Shown here piece after piece: positions 1-9,577 of a stretch of DNA of 64,000 nucleotides. The DNA comes from Alphaproteobacteria bacterium (GTDB taxonomy: Bacteria; Pseudomonadota; Alphaproteobacteria; ATCC43930; CGMCC-115725): the NCBI GenBank assembly GCA_030041335.1, contig JASHOB010000138.1, forward strand, positions 52,077-116,076, read 5' to 3'. Each line of letters starts with the position of its first letter. Position 1 is the stretch's first letter. The position numbers and the translations under genes were made by a program. A model generated the notes under the pieces. The model was not told where the DNA came from and searched no databases. It saw only the letters and a program-made list of their open reading frames with translations.

Positions 1-2
1 GT

Positions 3-134
3 CTGGCCTGGCGTGGCGGCGGCTGGCTCGGTTGCGTGCTGCTGCTCTGGGCAATGCTGATTGCGAAGGCAGCCTGCATCCTTCGTTTCTGGCGCGATCC
101 GATCGCGGTACCGAATCGCGCAGGGAACATTTAA
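3..134 (+). CDS. C-terminal tail of an unidentified membrane protein (partial)
   Basis: An open frame enters from the left edge and stops at TAA 132-134. Its 43 residues hold one hydrophobic stretch (WLGCVLLLWAMLIAKAACI) followed by a short polar tail (LRFWRDPIAVPNRAGNI), as expected for the last membrane segment of an integral membrane protein. The other two forward frames here look less protein-like. The family cannot be named from so little sequence, and the start lies outside the window. Confidence 0.4.
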   Translation: MAWRGGGWLGCVLLLWAMLIAKAACILRFWRDPIAVPNRAGNI

Positions 135-521
135 TTCGCCCCATTTGTTCGCTACATAGCGAGGGGGCGAGTGGTGCGATGGTTGAGCCCGGTCATCCGC
201 CTTTTCGGAATTTTGGGATCGCCCGAACCAAAGGCGCTTGGGGCGGCATAAGCGCCCGGGTCGGCGCGGCGCAAGGTTCACCGATTGTTGGGAGCCGAAC
301 ACTGGCGTATTCCTACAACTCACCGCAACTGCCGGGGATGACATGCCTGCGTCCTGGAAGCGTTGTTCCTCCACGATCGTCGAGTTCGCCCAGGGGCAGG
401 ACGATCTTGACGTTCGCAGCGAGTGCAAACGCCGCGCGCCGCGCGCCCATTTGGCGAAAGAAAGCGCCGGAACCAAATCCCAAGTCGTCGCCATCGCAGA
501 TGCCATGGAGAGGTGATCGCC
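135..521. other. Intergenic region upstream of gnd
   Basis: No recognisable gene lies in these 387 bases. A short + frame from ATG 343 to TGA 516 (57 codons) ends 5 bp before the gnd start, and a - frame also runs through, but neither resembles a family I know. The gnd operon promoter probably lies here, though I see no convincing -35/-10 pair. Confidence 0.4.
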
Positions 522-1505
522 ATGCAAATTGCCATCGTCGGATTGGGCCGCATGGGCGGCAATATCGCGCGCCGCTTGATGAAGCATGGCCACGAGGTCT
601 TGGTCTATGATGCCAAACAAGCGGCGATCGAAGCGCTGGCGCGGGAACGCGCGACTCCGGCATCAAGCCTCGCCGACTTGGTAAAGCGGCTGAAGACACC
701 CCGAACAGTCTGGGTGATGTTGCCGGCCGGCAACATCACCGAGGACACGATCCGCGAGCTGGCGACGCTGTTGCAGAAGGGCGACACCATCATCGACGGC
801 GGCAACACGTTCTACCGCGACGACATCCGCCGCGCCCAGACGCTGGCAAAGCAGGGGCTGCACTATGTCGATTGCGGCACTTCCGGCGGCGTATGGGGCC
901 TGGAGCGCGGCTATTGCATGATGATTGGTGGCGAAAAAGACGTTGTCACCCGGCTCGATCCGTTTTTTGTCGCGTTGGCGCCGGGCGCGGGCACCATCGC
1001 TAAAACACCCGGCCGGGAAGGTCGCGATCCGCGCGCCGAACGCGGCTATATTCATGCCGGGCCGGCGGGTGCCGGGCATTTCGTCAAGATGATCCACAAC
1101 GGCATCGAGTACGGCCTCATGCAGGCCTATGCCGAAGGCTTCGACATTCTTCACGGCAAGATGTCGGATGCGCTGCCTGAGGAGGAACGCTTCGCGCTCG
1201 ATCTCGTCGATATTGCCGAGGTTTGGCGCCGCGGCAGCGTGATTTCGTCCTGGCTCCTCGACCTCACCGCCAGCGCACTCGCAGCCAGCCCGCAGCTCAG
1301 CGAATACCGAGGCAATGTCGCGGATTCAGGCGAGGGTCGCTGGACGATCGAGGCTGCGATCGAGGAGGCAGTGCCCGCGAATGTACTGTCGGCGGCGCTT
1401 TACGCACGGTTCCGCTCGCGCGTCGAACATAGTGTGGCCGACAAACTGCTGTCGGCGATGCGGCGGGGTTTCGGCGGCCATGTCGAGCCGGGTGGCGACC
1501 AATGA
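522..1505 (+). CDS. gnd: 6-phosphogluconate dehydrogenase, decarboxylating (short form)
   Basis: This enzyme oxidatively decarboxylates 6-phosphogluconate to ribulose 5-phosphate in the cytosolic pentose phosphate pathway. The 327-residue product starts with a Rossmann motif ([15 protein letters not shown]), has the substrate-binding segment [10 protein letters not shown], and carries the catalytic helix [18 protein letters not shown]. Its length fits the short GndA/YqeC-type class rather than the roughly 470-residue long form. ATG 522 is preceded by GGAGAGGTG. The longer frame upstream (from 423) lacks any dehydrogenase sequence, so this start is preferred. The stop overlaps the zwf start as ATGA, so the two genes are probably translationally coupled. 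Confidence 0.95.
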   Translation: MQIAIVGLGRMGGNIARRLMKHGHEVLVYDAKQAAIEALARERATPASSLADLVKRLKTPRTVWVMLPAGNITEDTIRELATLLQKGDTIIDGGNTFYRDDIRRAQTLAKQGLHYVDCGTSGGVWGLERGYCMMIGGEKDVVTRLDPFFVALAPGAGTIAKTPGREGRDPRAERGYIHAGPAGAGHFVKMIHNGIEYGLMQAYAEGFDILHGKMSDALPEEERFALDLVDIAEVWRRGSVISSWLLDLTASALAASPQLSEYRGNVADSGEGRWTIEAAIEEAVPANVLSAALYARFRSRVEHSVADKLLSAMRRGFGGHVEPGGDQ

Positions 1506-3049
1506 GCCTCTATGAAACCCACGACGTCGCCGATCCGTCCGCGACACCGGCGCCGTCCTGCGCCCTGGTGATTTTCGGCGCGCGCGGCGACCTGACCAAG
1601 CGTCTGGTGGTGCCGGCGCTCTACAATCTCCTCAAACTTGGGCTGTTGCCGGACCGTTTCGCGGTTGTCGGCGTCGACCATAACGAGCAGACCGCCGAGG
1701 ATTGGCGTCACGGGCTGCATGATTTCGTCGAAGCCGCGGTGAAGCAAAAGGCCGGCGAGTTTCATCCGGGAGCCCTCGATGAGACGGTTTGGAACCAGCT
1801 GGCCGGTAGGATGAGCTATGTTACCGGCGATTTTCTCGACGCCGAAACCTACAAGCGCCTGGGCAAGCATCTCGCCGATACCGACGCGACCCACAACTTG
1901 GGTGGCCGGGTCCTGTTCTATCTCGCCGTGGCAGAACGGTTCTTCGGCGCGATTGTTGATCGGCTCGGCGCTGCCGGGTTGGTGAAGGAACAGGGCGAGG
2001 CATGGCGTCGGGTCATTATCGAGAAGCCGTTCGGTCACGATTACACCTCAGCCGTCGCGTTGAACACGCAAGTGCTGAAGACGTTGCGCGAGCACCAGAT
2101 CTATCGCATCGATCATTTCCTCGGGAAAGAAACGGTGCAAAACATCATGGCATTACGGTTCGCGAACGGCTTGTTCGAGCCGATCTGGAATCGTGACCGC
2201 ATCGACCATGTCCAAATCACTGTCGCCGAAACGGTCGGCGTCGAGACCCGTGCGCGCTTTTACGAGCCAACGGGCGCGCTGCGCGACATGGTGCCCAACC
2301 ATCTCTTCCAGCTCTTGGCGATGACGGCTATGGAGCCGCCGATCTCGTTCGACGCCAACGCCGTGCGCGACAAGCGCGGCGAACTGTTCGCTGCGGTCAG
2401 GACTCTGTCGCAGCGCGACGCGGTTCGCGGCCAGTATGGGGCAGGCCGCATCGACGACCGCGAGCTCCCCGCTTATCGCGACGAGCCAGGCGTCGCGCGG
2501 GACAGCAACACGGAGACGTTTGCAGCTTTGCGTCTCACGATCGACAATTGGCGGTGGGCCGGGGTGCCATTTTATCTGCGCACCGGAAAAAGGCTGACGC
2601 GACGCTACACGGAAATTGCGATCCGCTTCAAAGACGCGCCTTATGCGCTGTTCCGTGAGACGCCCGTCGACCGGATCGGCGACAATTGGTTGATATTGCA
2701 AATTCAGCCTGATGAAGGCATCCGGCTGCGCTTCAATGCTAAGGTGCCGGGGCCGCACATGGTGCTCGAGAATGTATCAATGAACTTCAATTACGGCGAC
2801 TGGTTCCGGCAGACGCCGGCAGTCGGTTACGAGACGCTGATCTACGATTGTCTGACCGGTGACGCGACGCTATTCCAGCGCGCCGATCAGGTGGAAGCGG
2901 CATGGCGGGTGGTGCAACCGGTAATCGACGCCTGGACGGGCACCAAGAAGCCCGGGTTTCCGGATTATGCCGCGGGCAGTGCCGGCCCGGACGAAGCCGA
3001 TGCTATGCTGCGGCGGGAAGGCCACGCCTGGCGCAAGATCGGACGATGA
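1502..3049 (+). CDS. zwf: Glucose-6-phosphate 1-dehydrogenase
   Basis: This 515-residue enzyme oxidises glucose 6-phosphate to 6-phosphogluconolactone, the entry step of the oxidative pentose phosphate and Entner-Doudoroff routes. The N-terminal cofactor site reads [19 protein letters not shown]. The active-site signature [25 protein letters not shown] stretch is intact, including the catalytic His of RIDH and the substrate Lys of GKE. Length is normal for the family. It overlaps gnd by 4 bp upstream and pgl by 4 bp downstream (ATGA at both junctions), so gnd-zwf-pgl form one translationally coupled unit covering the oxidative branch. Confidence 0.97.
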   Translation: MSLYETHDVADPSATPAPSCALVIFGARGDLTKRLVVPALYNLLKLGLLPDRFAVVGVDHNEQTAEDWRHGLHDFVEAAVKQKAGEFHPGALDETVWNQLAGRMSYVTGDFLDAETYKRLGKHLADTDATHNLGGRVLFYLAVAERFFGAIVDRLGAAGLVKEQGEAWRRVIIEKPFGHDYTSAVALNTQVLKTLREHQIYRIDHFLGKETVQNIMALRFANGLFEPIWNRDRIDHVQITVAETVGVETRARFYEPTGALRDMVPNHLFQLLAMTAMEPPISFDANAVRDKRGELFAAVRTLSQRDAVRGQYGAGRIDDRELPAYRDEPGVARDSNTETFAALRLTIDNWRWAGVPFYLRTGKRLTRRYTEIAIRFKDAPYALFRETPVDRIGDNWLILQIQPDEGIRLRFNAKVPGPHMVLENVSMNFNYGDWFRQTPAVGYETLIYDCLTGDATLFQRADQVEAAWRVVQPVIDAWTGTKKPGFPDYAAGSAGPDEADAMLRREGHAWRKIGR

Positions 3050-3768
3050 CCAACCATATCGAGATTTTCCGCACCCCTGAGCGTCAGGTCGTTGGCGTCG
3101 CCGAATGGCTTGTGACGCAGATGCTGGAAAGTCATGGCGATTTCCGCCTCGTCCTGTCTGGCGGCAATACGCCACGCCCGCTCTACGAGCATCTCGGTCG
3201 GCAGCCCTACCGCGACCGGATTCCGTGGCGCCGACTCCGGATCTTTTGGGGCGACGAACGCTTCGTGCCGTATAGCGATCCTGCCAGCAATTTCGGCATG
3301 GCACTCACCGCGTGGCTGCGCGACGCGCCGATTCCGCACGACCGCGTGCATCCGATCCCGACCGACGACACGCCTGAACAGGCGGCGTCGAGCTACGAGG
3401 CACTGCTGCGAGAAAACGCCGCCGGCGACGTGAAAGCGGAGCCACGACCGCTGTTCGACGTGGTGCTGCTTGGCTTGGGCGCGGACGGCCACACCGCTTC
3501 TTTGTTTCCGAACTCGCCATTGCTGGAAGAGAAGGAGCGTTGGGTCGCCGCCGTCAGCGGCCAACCCCTGCCGCGCGTCAGCCTCACCCTTCCAGCGATT
3601 TCCAATTGCCGCCATGTCGTCTTCATCGTCACCGGCAGCGATAAGCAAAGGGCGGCAATGGGTGCCATCGCCGGCGACCAGAGGTTGCCAGCCGCACATG
3701 TCAAATCGCGAGGCGAGGTACTATGGTTTCTCGACCGGGAGGCGGCCGCTCCGCTCTATCACAAATGA
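3046..3768 (+). CDS. pgl: 6-phosphogluconolactonase
   Basis: This enzyme hydrolyses 6-phosphogluconolactone to 6-phosphogluconate. The 240-residue product has the phosphosugar-binding motifs of the DevB/SOL family: LSGGNTPRPLYEHL near residue 40, FWGDERFVP, DNFGM-like ASNFGMA, and LGLGADGHTASLFP. ATG 3046 overlaps the zwf stop as ATGA. A longer upstream frame lies inside zwf and carries no family sequence. It sits between the genes for its substrate-producing enzyme and a sugar kinase. Confidence 0.95.
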   Translation: MTNHIEIFRTPERQVVGVAEWLVTQMLESHGDFRLVLSGGNTPRPLYEHLGRQPYRDRIPWRRLRIFWGDERFVPYSDPASNFGMALTAWLRDAPIPHDRVHPIPTDDTPEQAASSYEALLRENAAGDVKAEPRPLFDVVLLGLGADGHTASLFPNSPLLEEKERWVAAVSGQPLPRVSLTLPAISNCRHVVFIVTGSDKQRAAMGAIAGDQRLPAAHVKSRGEVLWFLDREAAAPLYHK

Positions 3769-4499
3769 GACTCGGCCGGGGGAAAGCTGTGCCCGGCATC
3801 CTCTCCATCGATATCGGCGGCACGCATTTGAAGGCTGCGGTCGTCGACGCCCACGGCGAGCTGCTCTCCGACAAGGAACGCGTCCCGACACCCTATCCCT
3901 GTCCGCCGCGGGTGATGGTCAAGACGCTGATCGATCTGGTAGCGCCGTTGCCACTCTATGACCGGATCTCGATCGGGTTTCCCGGGGTGGTACGCGATAA
4001 CCGTGTACTGACCGCGCCGCATTATGGCACGCCCGCGTGGACGGGATATCCGTTGGCTGCCGAATTGTCCCGGCGGCTCGGCCGCCGCCCGGCGAAACTG
4101 ATCAATGACGCCGAGATGCAGGGTCTCTACGTGATCAAGGGACGCGGTCTTGAATTGGTCCTGACGCTCGGCACCGGTGCCGGCACCGCGCTCTTTCTTC
4201 ACGGCGATCTGACGCCGCATCTCGAGCTCGCGCATCATCCCATCCACAAGAAGAAGACCTATAACGACTATGTCGGCGACAAAGCGCTGAAGAAGATCGG
4301 CAACAAGCGCTGGAACGGGAGGGTGCGCAAAACCATCGACATTCTCCACGCGCTGCTGTTTTACGACCATCTGTTCATCGGCGGCGGCAATGCCGTCCAT
4401 ATCGAGGGCGACGTGCCCGACACGATTACCCTGGTCTCCAACGACGCCGGCATCGAGGGGGGCGCCGCTTTGTGGCATGATTCGAAAGCGCGGGGTTGA
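3765..4499 (+). CDS. ppgK: ROK-type (polyphosphate) glucokinase
   Basis: The product (244 residues) is a ROK/ASKHA sugar kinase. It has the phosphate-1 motif SIDIGGTHLKAAVVDAHG, the acidic sugar-binding segment LINDAEMQG, the phosphate-2 motif LTLGTGAGTALFLHGDL, and the adenosine motif FIGGGNAV. The cysteine-rich zinc motif of classical ROK repressors is absent, as in polyphosphate glucokinases, and the context fits phosphorylation of glucose for Zwf. Use of polyphosphate rather than ATP is inferred from family resemblance and is not proven. ATG 3765 overlaps the pgl stop as ATGA. GTG 3789, which has GGGGGAAAG just upstream, is an equally reasonable start. Confidence 0.82.
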   Translation: MRLGRGKAVPGILSIDIGGTHLKAAVVDAHGELLSDKERVPTPYPCPPRVMVKTLIDLVAPLPLYDRISIGFPGVVRDNRVLTAPHYGTPAWTGYPLAAELSRRLGRRPAKLINDAEMQGLYVIKGRGLELVLTLGTGAGTALFLHGDLTPHLELAHHPIHKKKTYNDYVGDKALKKIGNKRWNGRVRKTIDILHALLFYDHLFIGGGNAVHIEGDVPDTITLVSNDAGIEGGAALWHDSKARG

Positions 4500-4529
4500 A
4501 CGAGTGAGCCACCTGCCTTAGACAATCTT

Positions 4530-5237
4530 ATGCCCCTCGCACCGCAAGATGCCGCCAAACGGGCTGCCGCCACGGCCGCCGCCACGCTGGTCCAAAGCGG
4601 AATGGTGGTGGGTCTCGGCACCGGGACCACCGCGGCGTTCCTGCTCGGGGCGCTCGCTGCGCGAGTGCAAGATGGGCGCCTGCGCATCACCGGCGTGCCC
4701 ACATCCCATCGCACCGCTGCCGAAGCGGTGCGGTTGGGTATTCCGCTCACGGACCTCACCGCCGACATCCGCGTCGACCTCGCCATCGACGGCGCCGACG
4801 AGGTCGAGGCAGGTACGCTCAATCTGATCAAAGGGGCGGGCGGCGCCCTGTTGCGGGAAAAAATTGTCGCTTGCGCCGCGCAACGCTTTGTCGTGATCGC
4901 GGATCGCAGCAAATGCGTGCAGCGGCTTGGCGACCTGGCACCGCTGCCGGTCGAAGTGGTGAGCTACGGCCATGAAGTGACGGGGCGCCGTCTCGCCGAT
5001 CTCGGCGGTACGCCGATATTGCGGCGCGATAGCACCGGCGCGCCGTTTGTCACCGACGGCGGCAACCTCCTCTACGATTGCCGCGGCTTCGCGCCAATTG
5101 ACGACGCGATCGGGCTGGCCGAGCGGCTCGCGTCCACGGTCGGTGTCGTCGAAAGCGGGTTGTTCATTGCCCTTGCCGCCGAGGTCTATATTGGCGATGA
5201 ATCGGGCGCGGTACAAATCTTGCGACCCGACCGGTGA
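4530..5237 (+). CDS. rpiA: Ribose-5-phosphate isomerase A
   Basis: RpiA interconverts ribose 5-phosphate and ribulose 5-phosphate, linking the oxidative and non-oxidative pentose phosphate branches. The 235-residue product has the family motifs GLGTGTTAAFLL (GxGTGST-like phosphate loop), DLAIDGADEVE with the catalytic Asp/Glu, KGAGGALLREKIV with the conserved Lys, and a C-terminal VVESGLF segment. It follows the glucokinase after a 30-bp gap. Its stop overlaps the next gene as GTGA, extending the operon. Confidence 0.96.
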   Translation: MPLAPQDAAKRAAATAAATLVQSGMVVGLGTGTTAAFLLGALAARVQDGRLRITGVPTSHRTAAEAVRLGIPLTDLTADIRVDLAIDGADEVEAGTLNLIKGAGGALLREKIVACAAQRFVVIADRSKCVQRLGDLAPLPVEVVSYGHEVTGRRLADLGGTPILRRDSTGAPFVTDGGNLLYDCRGFAPIDDAIGLAERLASTVGVVESGLFIALAAEVYIGDESGAVQILRPDR

Positions 5238-7309
5238 CTGAAATGCCGCTCGATGTCTTGCCGTCAGTGTGCCCGCACGATTGCCCGAGCACCTGCGCGC
5301 TCGTGGTGGAGCGCGTCGATGCGCGCACCATTGGCGTCATCCACGGCGCTCGCGACAATAGCTATACGGCGGGCGTGGTCTGCGCCAAGGTCGCACGCTA
5401 CGCCGAGCGTCAGCATCATCCCGACCGGCTGAGCCGGCCGCTCCGCCGCGTCGGCGAGAAGGGCGTCGGACGGGCCGCCTATGCGCCGATTGCCTGGGAC
5501 AATGCACTCGACGACATTGCCGAGGCCTGGACGCGCGCCGCCCAACGACACGGCAGCGAGACGGTCTGGCCTTACTATTATGCCGGCACGATGGGTCTGG
5601 TGCAGCGCGATGGTATCAACCGACTGAGGCACGCGATGCACTGCTCGGGCCAGGACCCCACGATTTGCGTGCGCCTCTCGGACACGGGTTGGATCGCGGG
5701 CACCGGCGCCAAGCGTGGCACTGACGCGCGCGAAATCAGCGAAAGCGATCTGATTGTGGTGTGGGGCGGCAATCCCGTGAACACCCAGATCAACGTTATG
5801 CATCATATCGCGGTCGCGCGTCGCAAGCGGGGTGCGAAACTCGTCGTGATCGACACCTATCGCACCGGTACCGCGGCGATCGCCGATCTGTTCCTCGCGG
5901 TGCGGCCGGGCACCGACGGTGCACTCGCTTGCGCGATGATGCATGTGCTGTTCCGCGATGGCCTTGCCGATCGTGCCTACCTCACGAAATACACCGACGC
6001 GCCCGATGCGCTCGAGGCGCACTTGCAAGACCGCACGCCGGAATGGGCCGCGGCGATCACCGGTGTTCCAGCGGGCGCGATCGAAGACTTCGCCCGGCTC
6101 TATGGCAGCACCAAGCGCAGCTTCATTCGCGTCGGCTACGGTTTTTCACGGTCGCGCAACGGCAGCGCGCAGCTCCACGCCGTCTCTTGTCTGCCGGCGG
6201 TCACCGGCGCCTGGCGAAACCGCGGTGGCGGCGCGCTCTACGGTCAGGGCGCGCCGATCTATCATCTCGACAAAACCTTGATCGAGGGGCTTGATGTCCG
6301 CGATCCCGACGTGCGCACACTCGACATGTCGCGCATCGGCCCGGTGCTGACCAACGACAAGCGTGACATCGGCGATGGGCCGCCAGTGACGGCGATGCTG
6401 ATCCAAAACACCAATCCGATGGTGGTGGCGCCGGATTCGGCCAAGGTTCATGCCGGTTTCAGGCGGCAAGATCTTTTCGTTGCCGTGCACGAGCAATTCA
6501 TGACCGAGACGGCCGCGATGTCCGACATTGTCATGCCGGCAACCACCTTTCTCGAGCACGACGACATCTACACCGCAAGCGGACACACCCATTTGCAGCT
6601 TGCACGCCAGGTGGTCGAGCCCCATGGCGAGGCGCGCAGCAATCATTTTGTCGTTTGCGAACTAGCGAAGCGACTAGGCGCGCTACATCCGGGGTTCGCG
6701 ATGAGCGAATGGGACATCATCGAGCACACCTTGGCGATATCGGGATTGCCGGGAACGGCAGGGTTCGATGGCGGACGCTGGCTCGATCTGGCGTTGCCTT
6801 TCGAGACCGCGCACTTCCTCGACGGCTTTGCCACCCCCGATCGAAAATTTCACTTCCGGCCGAACTGGCGCTCGCTCGGACCTCTCAGCGACGGCATGCC
6901 GGATTTTCCCGATCATGTCGCGATCACCGACGCCGCGACCGACGACCGGCCGTACCGTTTGGTGGCGGCGCCGTCGCGTTCCTTTCTCAACACGACTTTC
7001 AACAACACGCCGTCGAGTGTCGCACGCGAGGGGCAGCCCACCGCGCGGCTTCATCCCGCCGACCTCGCGGAACTGGGAGCGGCCGATGGCGAACGGGTGC
7101 GTCTCGGCAACGCGCAAGGCAGTGTCGTCGTTCGTGCCCGCATGTCCGAAGGACAGCCGCGCAAAACCATAATCGTCGAAGGCATCTGGCCCAACCACGC
7201 CTTCGAGGAGGGCATCGGCATCAATGTGCTGACCAGCGCCGATCCCGGCCGACCCAACGGCGGCGCCGTGTTCCATGACACCGCAGTGTGGGTGCGGCCC
7301 GCGTCATAA
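5234..7309 (+). CDS. Molybdopterin oxidoreductase, formate dehydrogenase/BisC-like
   Basis: The 691-residue product belongs to the molybdopterin-dinucleotide (DMSO reductase) superfamily. An N-terminal [4Fe-4S] motif is present (CPHDCPSTC, then a Cys in GVVCAK). The molybdopterin domain follows with YYYAGTMGLVQRDG, SDTGWIAGTG and VVWGGNPVNTQ, and then a C-terminal dinucleotide-binding domain (SFLNTTFNNTPS ... ARLHPADLAELGAADGERV). It resembles the soluble assimilatory-type oxidoreductases often annotated as formate dehydrogenase or anaerobic dehydrogenase. No small subunit or FdhD lies next to it, so the substrate is unknown. GTG 5234 overlaps the rpiA stop by 4 bp, so it is co-translated with a sugar operon. 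That pairing is unusual. Confidence 0.88.
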   Translation: MTEMPLDVLPSVCPHDCPSTCALVVERVDARTIGVIHGARDNSYTAGVVCAKVARYAERQHHPDRLSRPLRRVGEKGVGRAAYAPIAWDNALDDIAEAWTRAAQRHGSETVWPYYYAGTMGLVQRDGINRLRHAMHCSGQDPTICVRLSDTGWIAGTGAKRGTDAREISESDLIVVWGGNPVNTQINVMHHIAVARRKRGAKLVVIDTYRTGTAAIADLFLAVRPGTDGALACAMMHVLFRDGLADRAYLTKYTDAPDALEAHLQDRTPEWAAAITGVPAGAIEDFARLYGSTKRSFIRVGYGFSRSRNGSAQLHAVSCLPAVTGAWRNRGGGALYGQGAPIYHLDKTLIEGLDVRDPDVRTLDMSRIGPVLTNDKRDIGDGPPVTAMLIQNTNPMVVAPDSAKVHAGFRRQDLFVAVHEQFMTETAAMSDIVMPATTFLEHDDIYTASGHTHLQLARQVVEPHGEARSNHFVVCELAKRLGALHPGFAMSEWDIIEHTLAISGLPGTAGFDGGRWLDLALPFETAHFLDGFATPDRKFHFRPNWRSLGPLSDGMPDFPDHVAITDAATDDRPYRLVAAPSRSFLNTTFNNTPSSVAREGQPTARLHPADLAELGAADGERVRLGNAQGSVVVRARMSEGQPRKTIIVEGIWPNHAFEEGIGINVLTSADPGRPNGGAVFHDTAVWVRPAS

Positions 7310-7311
7310 TT

Positions 7312-7587
7312 TCAGATCGAAATCTTGGTCTCGACGACGCCGTCGTCGACGCGCAGACCGTTCGCGTTGTTGTCGCGCAACCCGGATTTTATCAATGTCT
7401 GGACGTCGGCGAGGAGTTGCGCTAATCGCGGCCCGACGCCGTGGCGAGAGCCCGCACGCTCGCTTTGTGGCGGCGCACGCGACGAAGCATTGCCACGCGC
7501 TTTGCCGTCAACACGCGAGCCAGGAGATTCCAATTTTCGAACGCGATTGGGCGCACCCGATCCGCTACTGGTCGCCATCGCCGCCAA
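7312..7587 (-). CDS. Small hypothetical protein
   Basis: A 91-codon frame converges on the molybdopterin gene with only 2 bp between stops. The first half is low complexity and basic, while the last 35 residues (QLLADVQTLIKSGLRDNNANGL, then RVDDGVVETKISI) look like genuine folded protein. I recognise no family. The start is uncertain because no clear ribosome binding site precedes the ATG. It could be a spurious frame. Confidence 0.4.
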   Translation of the reverse strand: MAAMATSSGSGAPNRVRKLESPGSRVDGKARGNASSRAPPQSERAGSRHGVGPRLAQLLADVQTLIKSGLRDNNANGLRVDDGVVETKISI

Positions 7588-7818
7588 CCGAAATACTAAC
7601 CTTGCTCATGCTTCATCTCTCGAGCGGGAAACCCTGATTCGATTTTTTTGCTTGCACGATTGATCGCCATCGCGAATTGCCGTGGTGGCCCCGAAACTCG
7701 GCCGCTCGGCTAGCCTACGGTAAAAGAAGCCATATGGTGTCAATAAGCCAAGGAAGAATTTTCGTTTCAATCGCCGTGGGCCATGTCAACATGGCGCCGA
7801 ACTTCACATGAGGGTGAC

Positions 7819-8511
7819 ATGGCCAAATATCTTCTGGTCAGCTTCAAGACTTGCCCGTGGGTGCAGCGCGCCGCCATCGTTCTGCGCGAAAAGCAGATCG
7901 AGTTCGAGTTTCGCCACATCGAGCCCGACAATCGCCCGGATTGGTTCCTCGCCATCTCGCCGCACAAGAAAGTACCGGTGCTGCGCATCGACGACCGCGT
8001 CTCGCTGTTTGAATCCAATGCCATCGCCGAGTTTCTCGACGAAACGATCGAGCCGCGCCTCCATCCAGCCGATCCGGTGCAACGCGCTGTCAACCGCGCT
8101 TGGACCGACTACGTGCCGACCTTCGCGCACGGTGTCACCGCGTCCGGCTACGCGATCGACGAGGCCGGTTACAAGAAGGCCCTCGCAGACGTGCCGGTCG
8201 CGTTCGACCGGCTGGAAAAGGCGTTGGAGAAGAAAGACGCTGGGCCGTTCTTCAACGGCGCCGCTTATTCGCTGGTCGACGCGGCCTACGCCCCCTTCCT
8301 CCTGCGCTATTCGATGTTGGAACGGATCAAGCCGACCGGTGCGATCGAGAAGTACCCGCGTCTCAAGGCCTGGAGCGCGGCGCTGCTCGCGCGGCCTTCA
8401 ACCCACTCCTTCCCGCCTGCCGAGTTCGAAGCGCTCTATCGCGAGACTTTGCTGAAGCGCAAGAGCTACATCTCGCAGTTTATCGAGGCGCCGCGGGCCG
8501 CAGCCGAATAA
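7819..8511 (+). CDS. Glutathione S-transferase family protein
   Basis: The 230-residue product has a thioredoxin-fold N-terminal domain with SFKTCPWVQRA (a Cys-Pro pair at the usual catalytic position), the cis-proline segment KKVPVLRID and the glutathione-contact segment LFESNAIAEFLDE. A helical GST C-terminal domain follows, with FFNGAAYSLVDAAYAPFLLR. This matches omega/dehydroascorbate-reductase-like bacterial GSTs, which act in thiol chemistry or detoxification in the cytosol. The substrate is not deducible. ATG 7819 is preceded by AGGGTG. An upstream in-frame start at 7783 adds residues unlike the family. The gene appears monocistronic. Confidence 0.88.
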   Translation: MAKYLLVSFKTCPWVQRAAIVLREKQIEFEFRHIEPDNRPDWFLAISPHKKVPVLRIDDRVSLFESNAIAEFLDETIEPRLHPADPVQRAVNRAWTDYVPTFAHGVTASGYAIDEAGYKKALADVPVAFDRLEKALEKKDAGPFFNGAAYSLVDAAYAPFLLRYSMLERIKPTGAIEKYPRLKAWSAALLARPSTHSFPPAEFEALYRETLLKRKSYISQFIEAPRAAAE

Positions 8512-8612
8512 CAGCTGCCTCGCATTTTGCGCGGCTTGGCTGGCAAAGCTTGGGCCCGCGCGCCGCACCGGTTGGCAACCCACTCGATGACCATGCGCGT
8601 CGAGTGGGGTTG

Positions 8613-9398
8613 TCACACCAGCTCGAATTCAACCAACTCAAGCCGTGCCTGGAAATAGGCACGGCGAAATTGGGCCGCATCGGCAAAGCCACCGGCCGGC
8701 AAGCGGCGGCGCGTGTACTGGATCGGCAGCGGTCGGATATCGAACGGGTAGGGCGCGAATTCGACTCGGGTGGCAGAAACCGGCTTCATGGTCATGCGCA
8801 GACCCCCGAATTTTTCGTCACCATAGTCGGTCGGCACCGGCTCGATATACTGCGGATAGGGATCCTGGCAAGTAAAATACAGACCAAGCTGGTCCCATAC
8901 CTGCAAAAGCTGGTAGTTGGTCCACACTGCTGCAGCGCCGAATTTCTCGCGTTCGACGCCTTGCCGAGGTTCGCTCCTGGCGATGAATTCTTCGATCTGC
9001 GCCGGCAGCTTGGCCGGGATCGCGTGCGGTGGGTGATTGAGCGCGCCATAGCGGCCGCGCCACAGGCCGGTCCGGTGCATGCTGACGATCAGCCCGGCAT
9101 AGGCGTCGTCCGCCAGCAATTCCTCGCTGCACCATCGATAGGCCCTAAGCTGCCCTTCACCGGTGGGCGCCCGGAAGAACGGCGGCGTCTCGCCGGTCAC
9201 CGGATCGAAATGGGGCGCCGTCTCGTAGCGCAGCCAGCCAAAATCGTGAAAGGCGGCAGCGCGCGCTACCGATTCATATGGCTGCGGTGCGGCGAATTCA
9301 CTATTGCCCCAATGCGCCGCCAATTGGCCGACCAGGCGCGAATGATCGGTCTGCGCGATCAGAACGGTCTGGCCGTCGGCTTCCTTGCGGACGATCAT
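8613..9398 (-). CDS. DUF3891 family protein
   Basis: The 261-residue product begins MIVRKEADGQTVLIAQTDHSR and contains the conserved DUF3891 features LVGQLAAHWGN, ARAAAFHDFGWLRYE and MHRTGLW, with several conserved His and Asp residues suggesting a metal site like that of HD-type hydrolases. Its function is unknown. ATG 9398 is preceded by a very good Shine-Dalgarno (GGGAGGTGCA), so the longer frame to 9503 is rejected. It lies downstream of the CmcJ-like gene on the same strand (179 bp gap), and the two may form a unit. Confidence 0.85.
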   Translation of the reverse strand: MIVRKEADGQTVLIAQTDHSRLVGQLAAHWGNSEFAAPQPYESVARAAAFHDFGWLRYETAPHFDPVTGETPPFFRAPTGEGQLRAYRWCSEELLADDAYAGLIVSMHRTGLWRGRYGALNHPPHAIPAKLPAQIEEFIARSEPRQGVEREKFGAAAVWTNYQLLQVWDQLGLYFTCQDPYPQYIEPVPTDYGDEKFGGLRMTMKPVSATRVEFAPYPFDIRPLPIQYTRRRLPAGGFADAAQFRRAYFQARLELVEFELV

Positions 9399-9577
9399 TG
9401 CACCTCCCTTTCTGCATCCATGGCGCCTGAATCGCGGCTTGATAATCTTAGCGGAGCGCAGGCACCGACCCTGGAATTCGCGTGCCAGCCTGCGAGCCGC
9501 CACGGTGCCGCTTCAGGCTGAGCGCCATATTCGCGGTCGTAGCGGTCGCCGGTTCAGCGAGCGTAGTCAAATGGTCG

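Noticed and set aside
343..516. 57-codon ORF immediately upstream of gnd
   Set aside because: Position is suggestive, but the translation is not recognisable and an equally long - frame overlaps it. It is kept only as a note in the intergenic entry.
8100..9521. Long + strand open frame of 473 codons
   Set aside because: It runs antisense through the GST 3' half and the DUF3891 gene. Its translation is Arg/Gly-rich with no motifs, whereas the overlapping genes have clear family sequence and ribosome binding sites.
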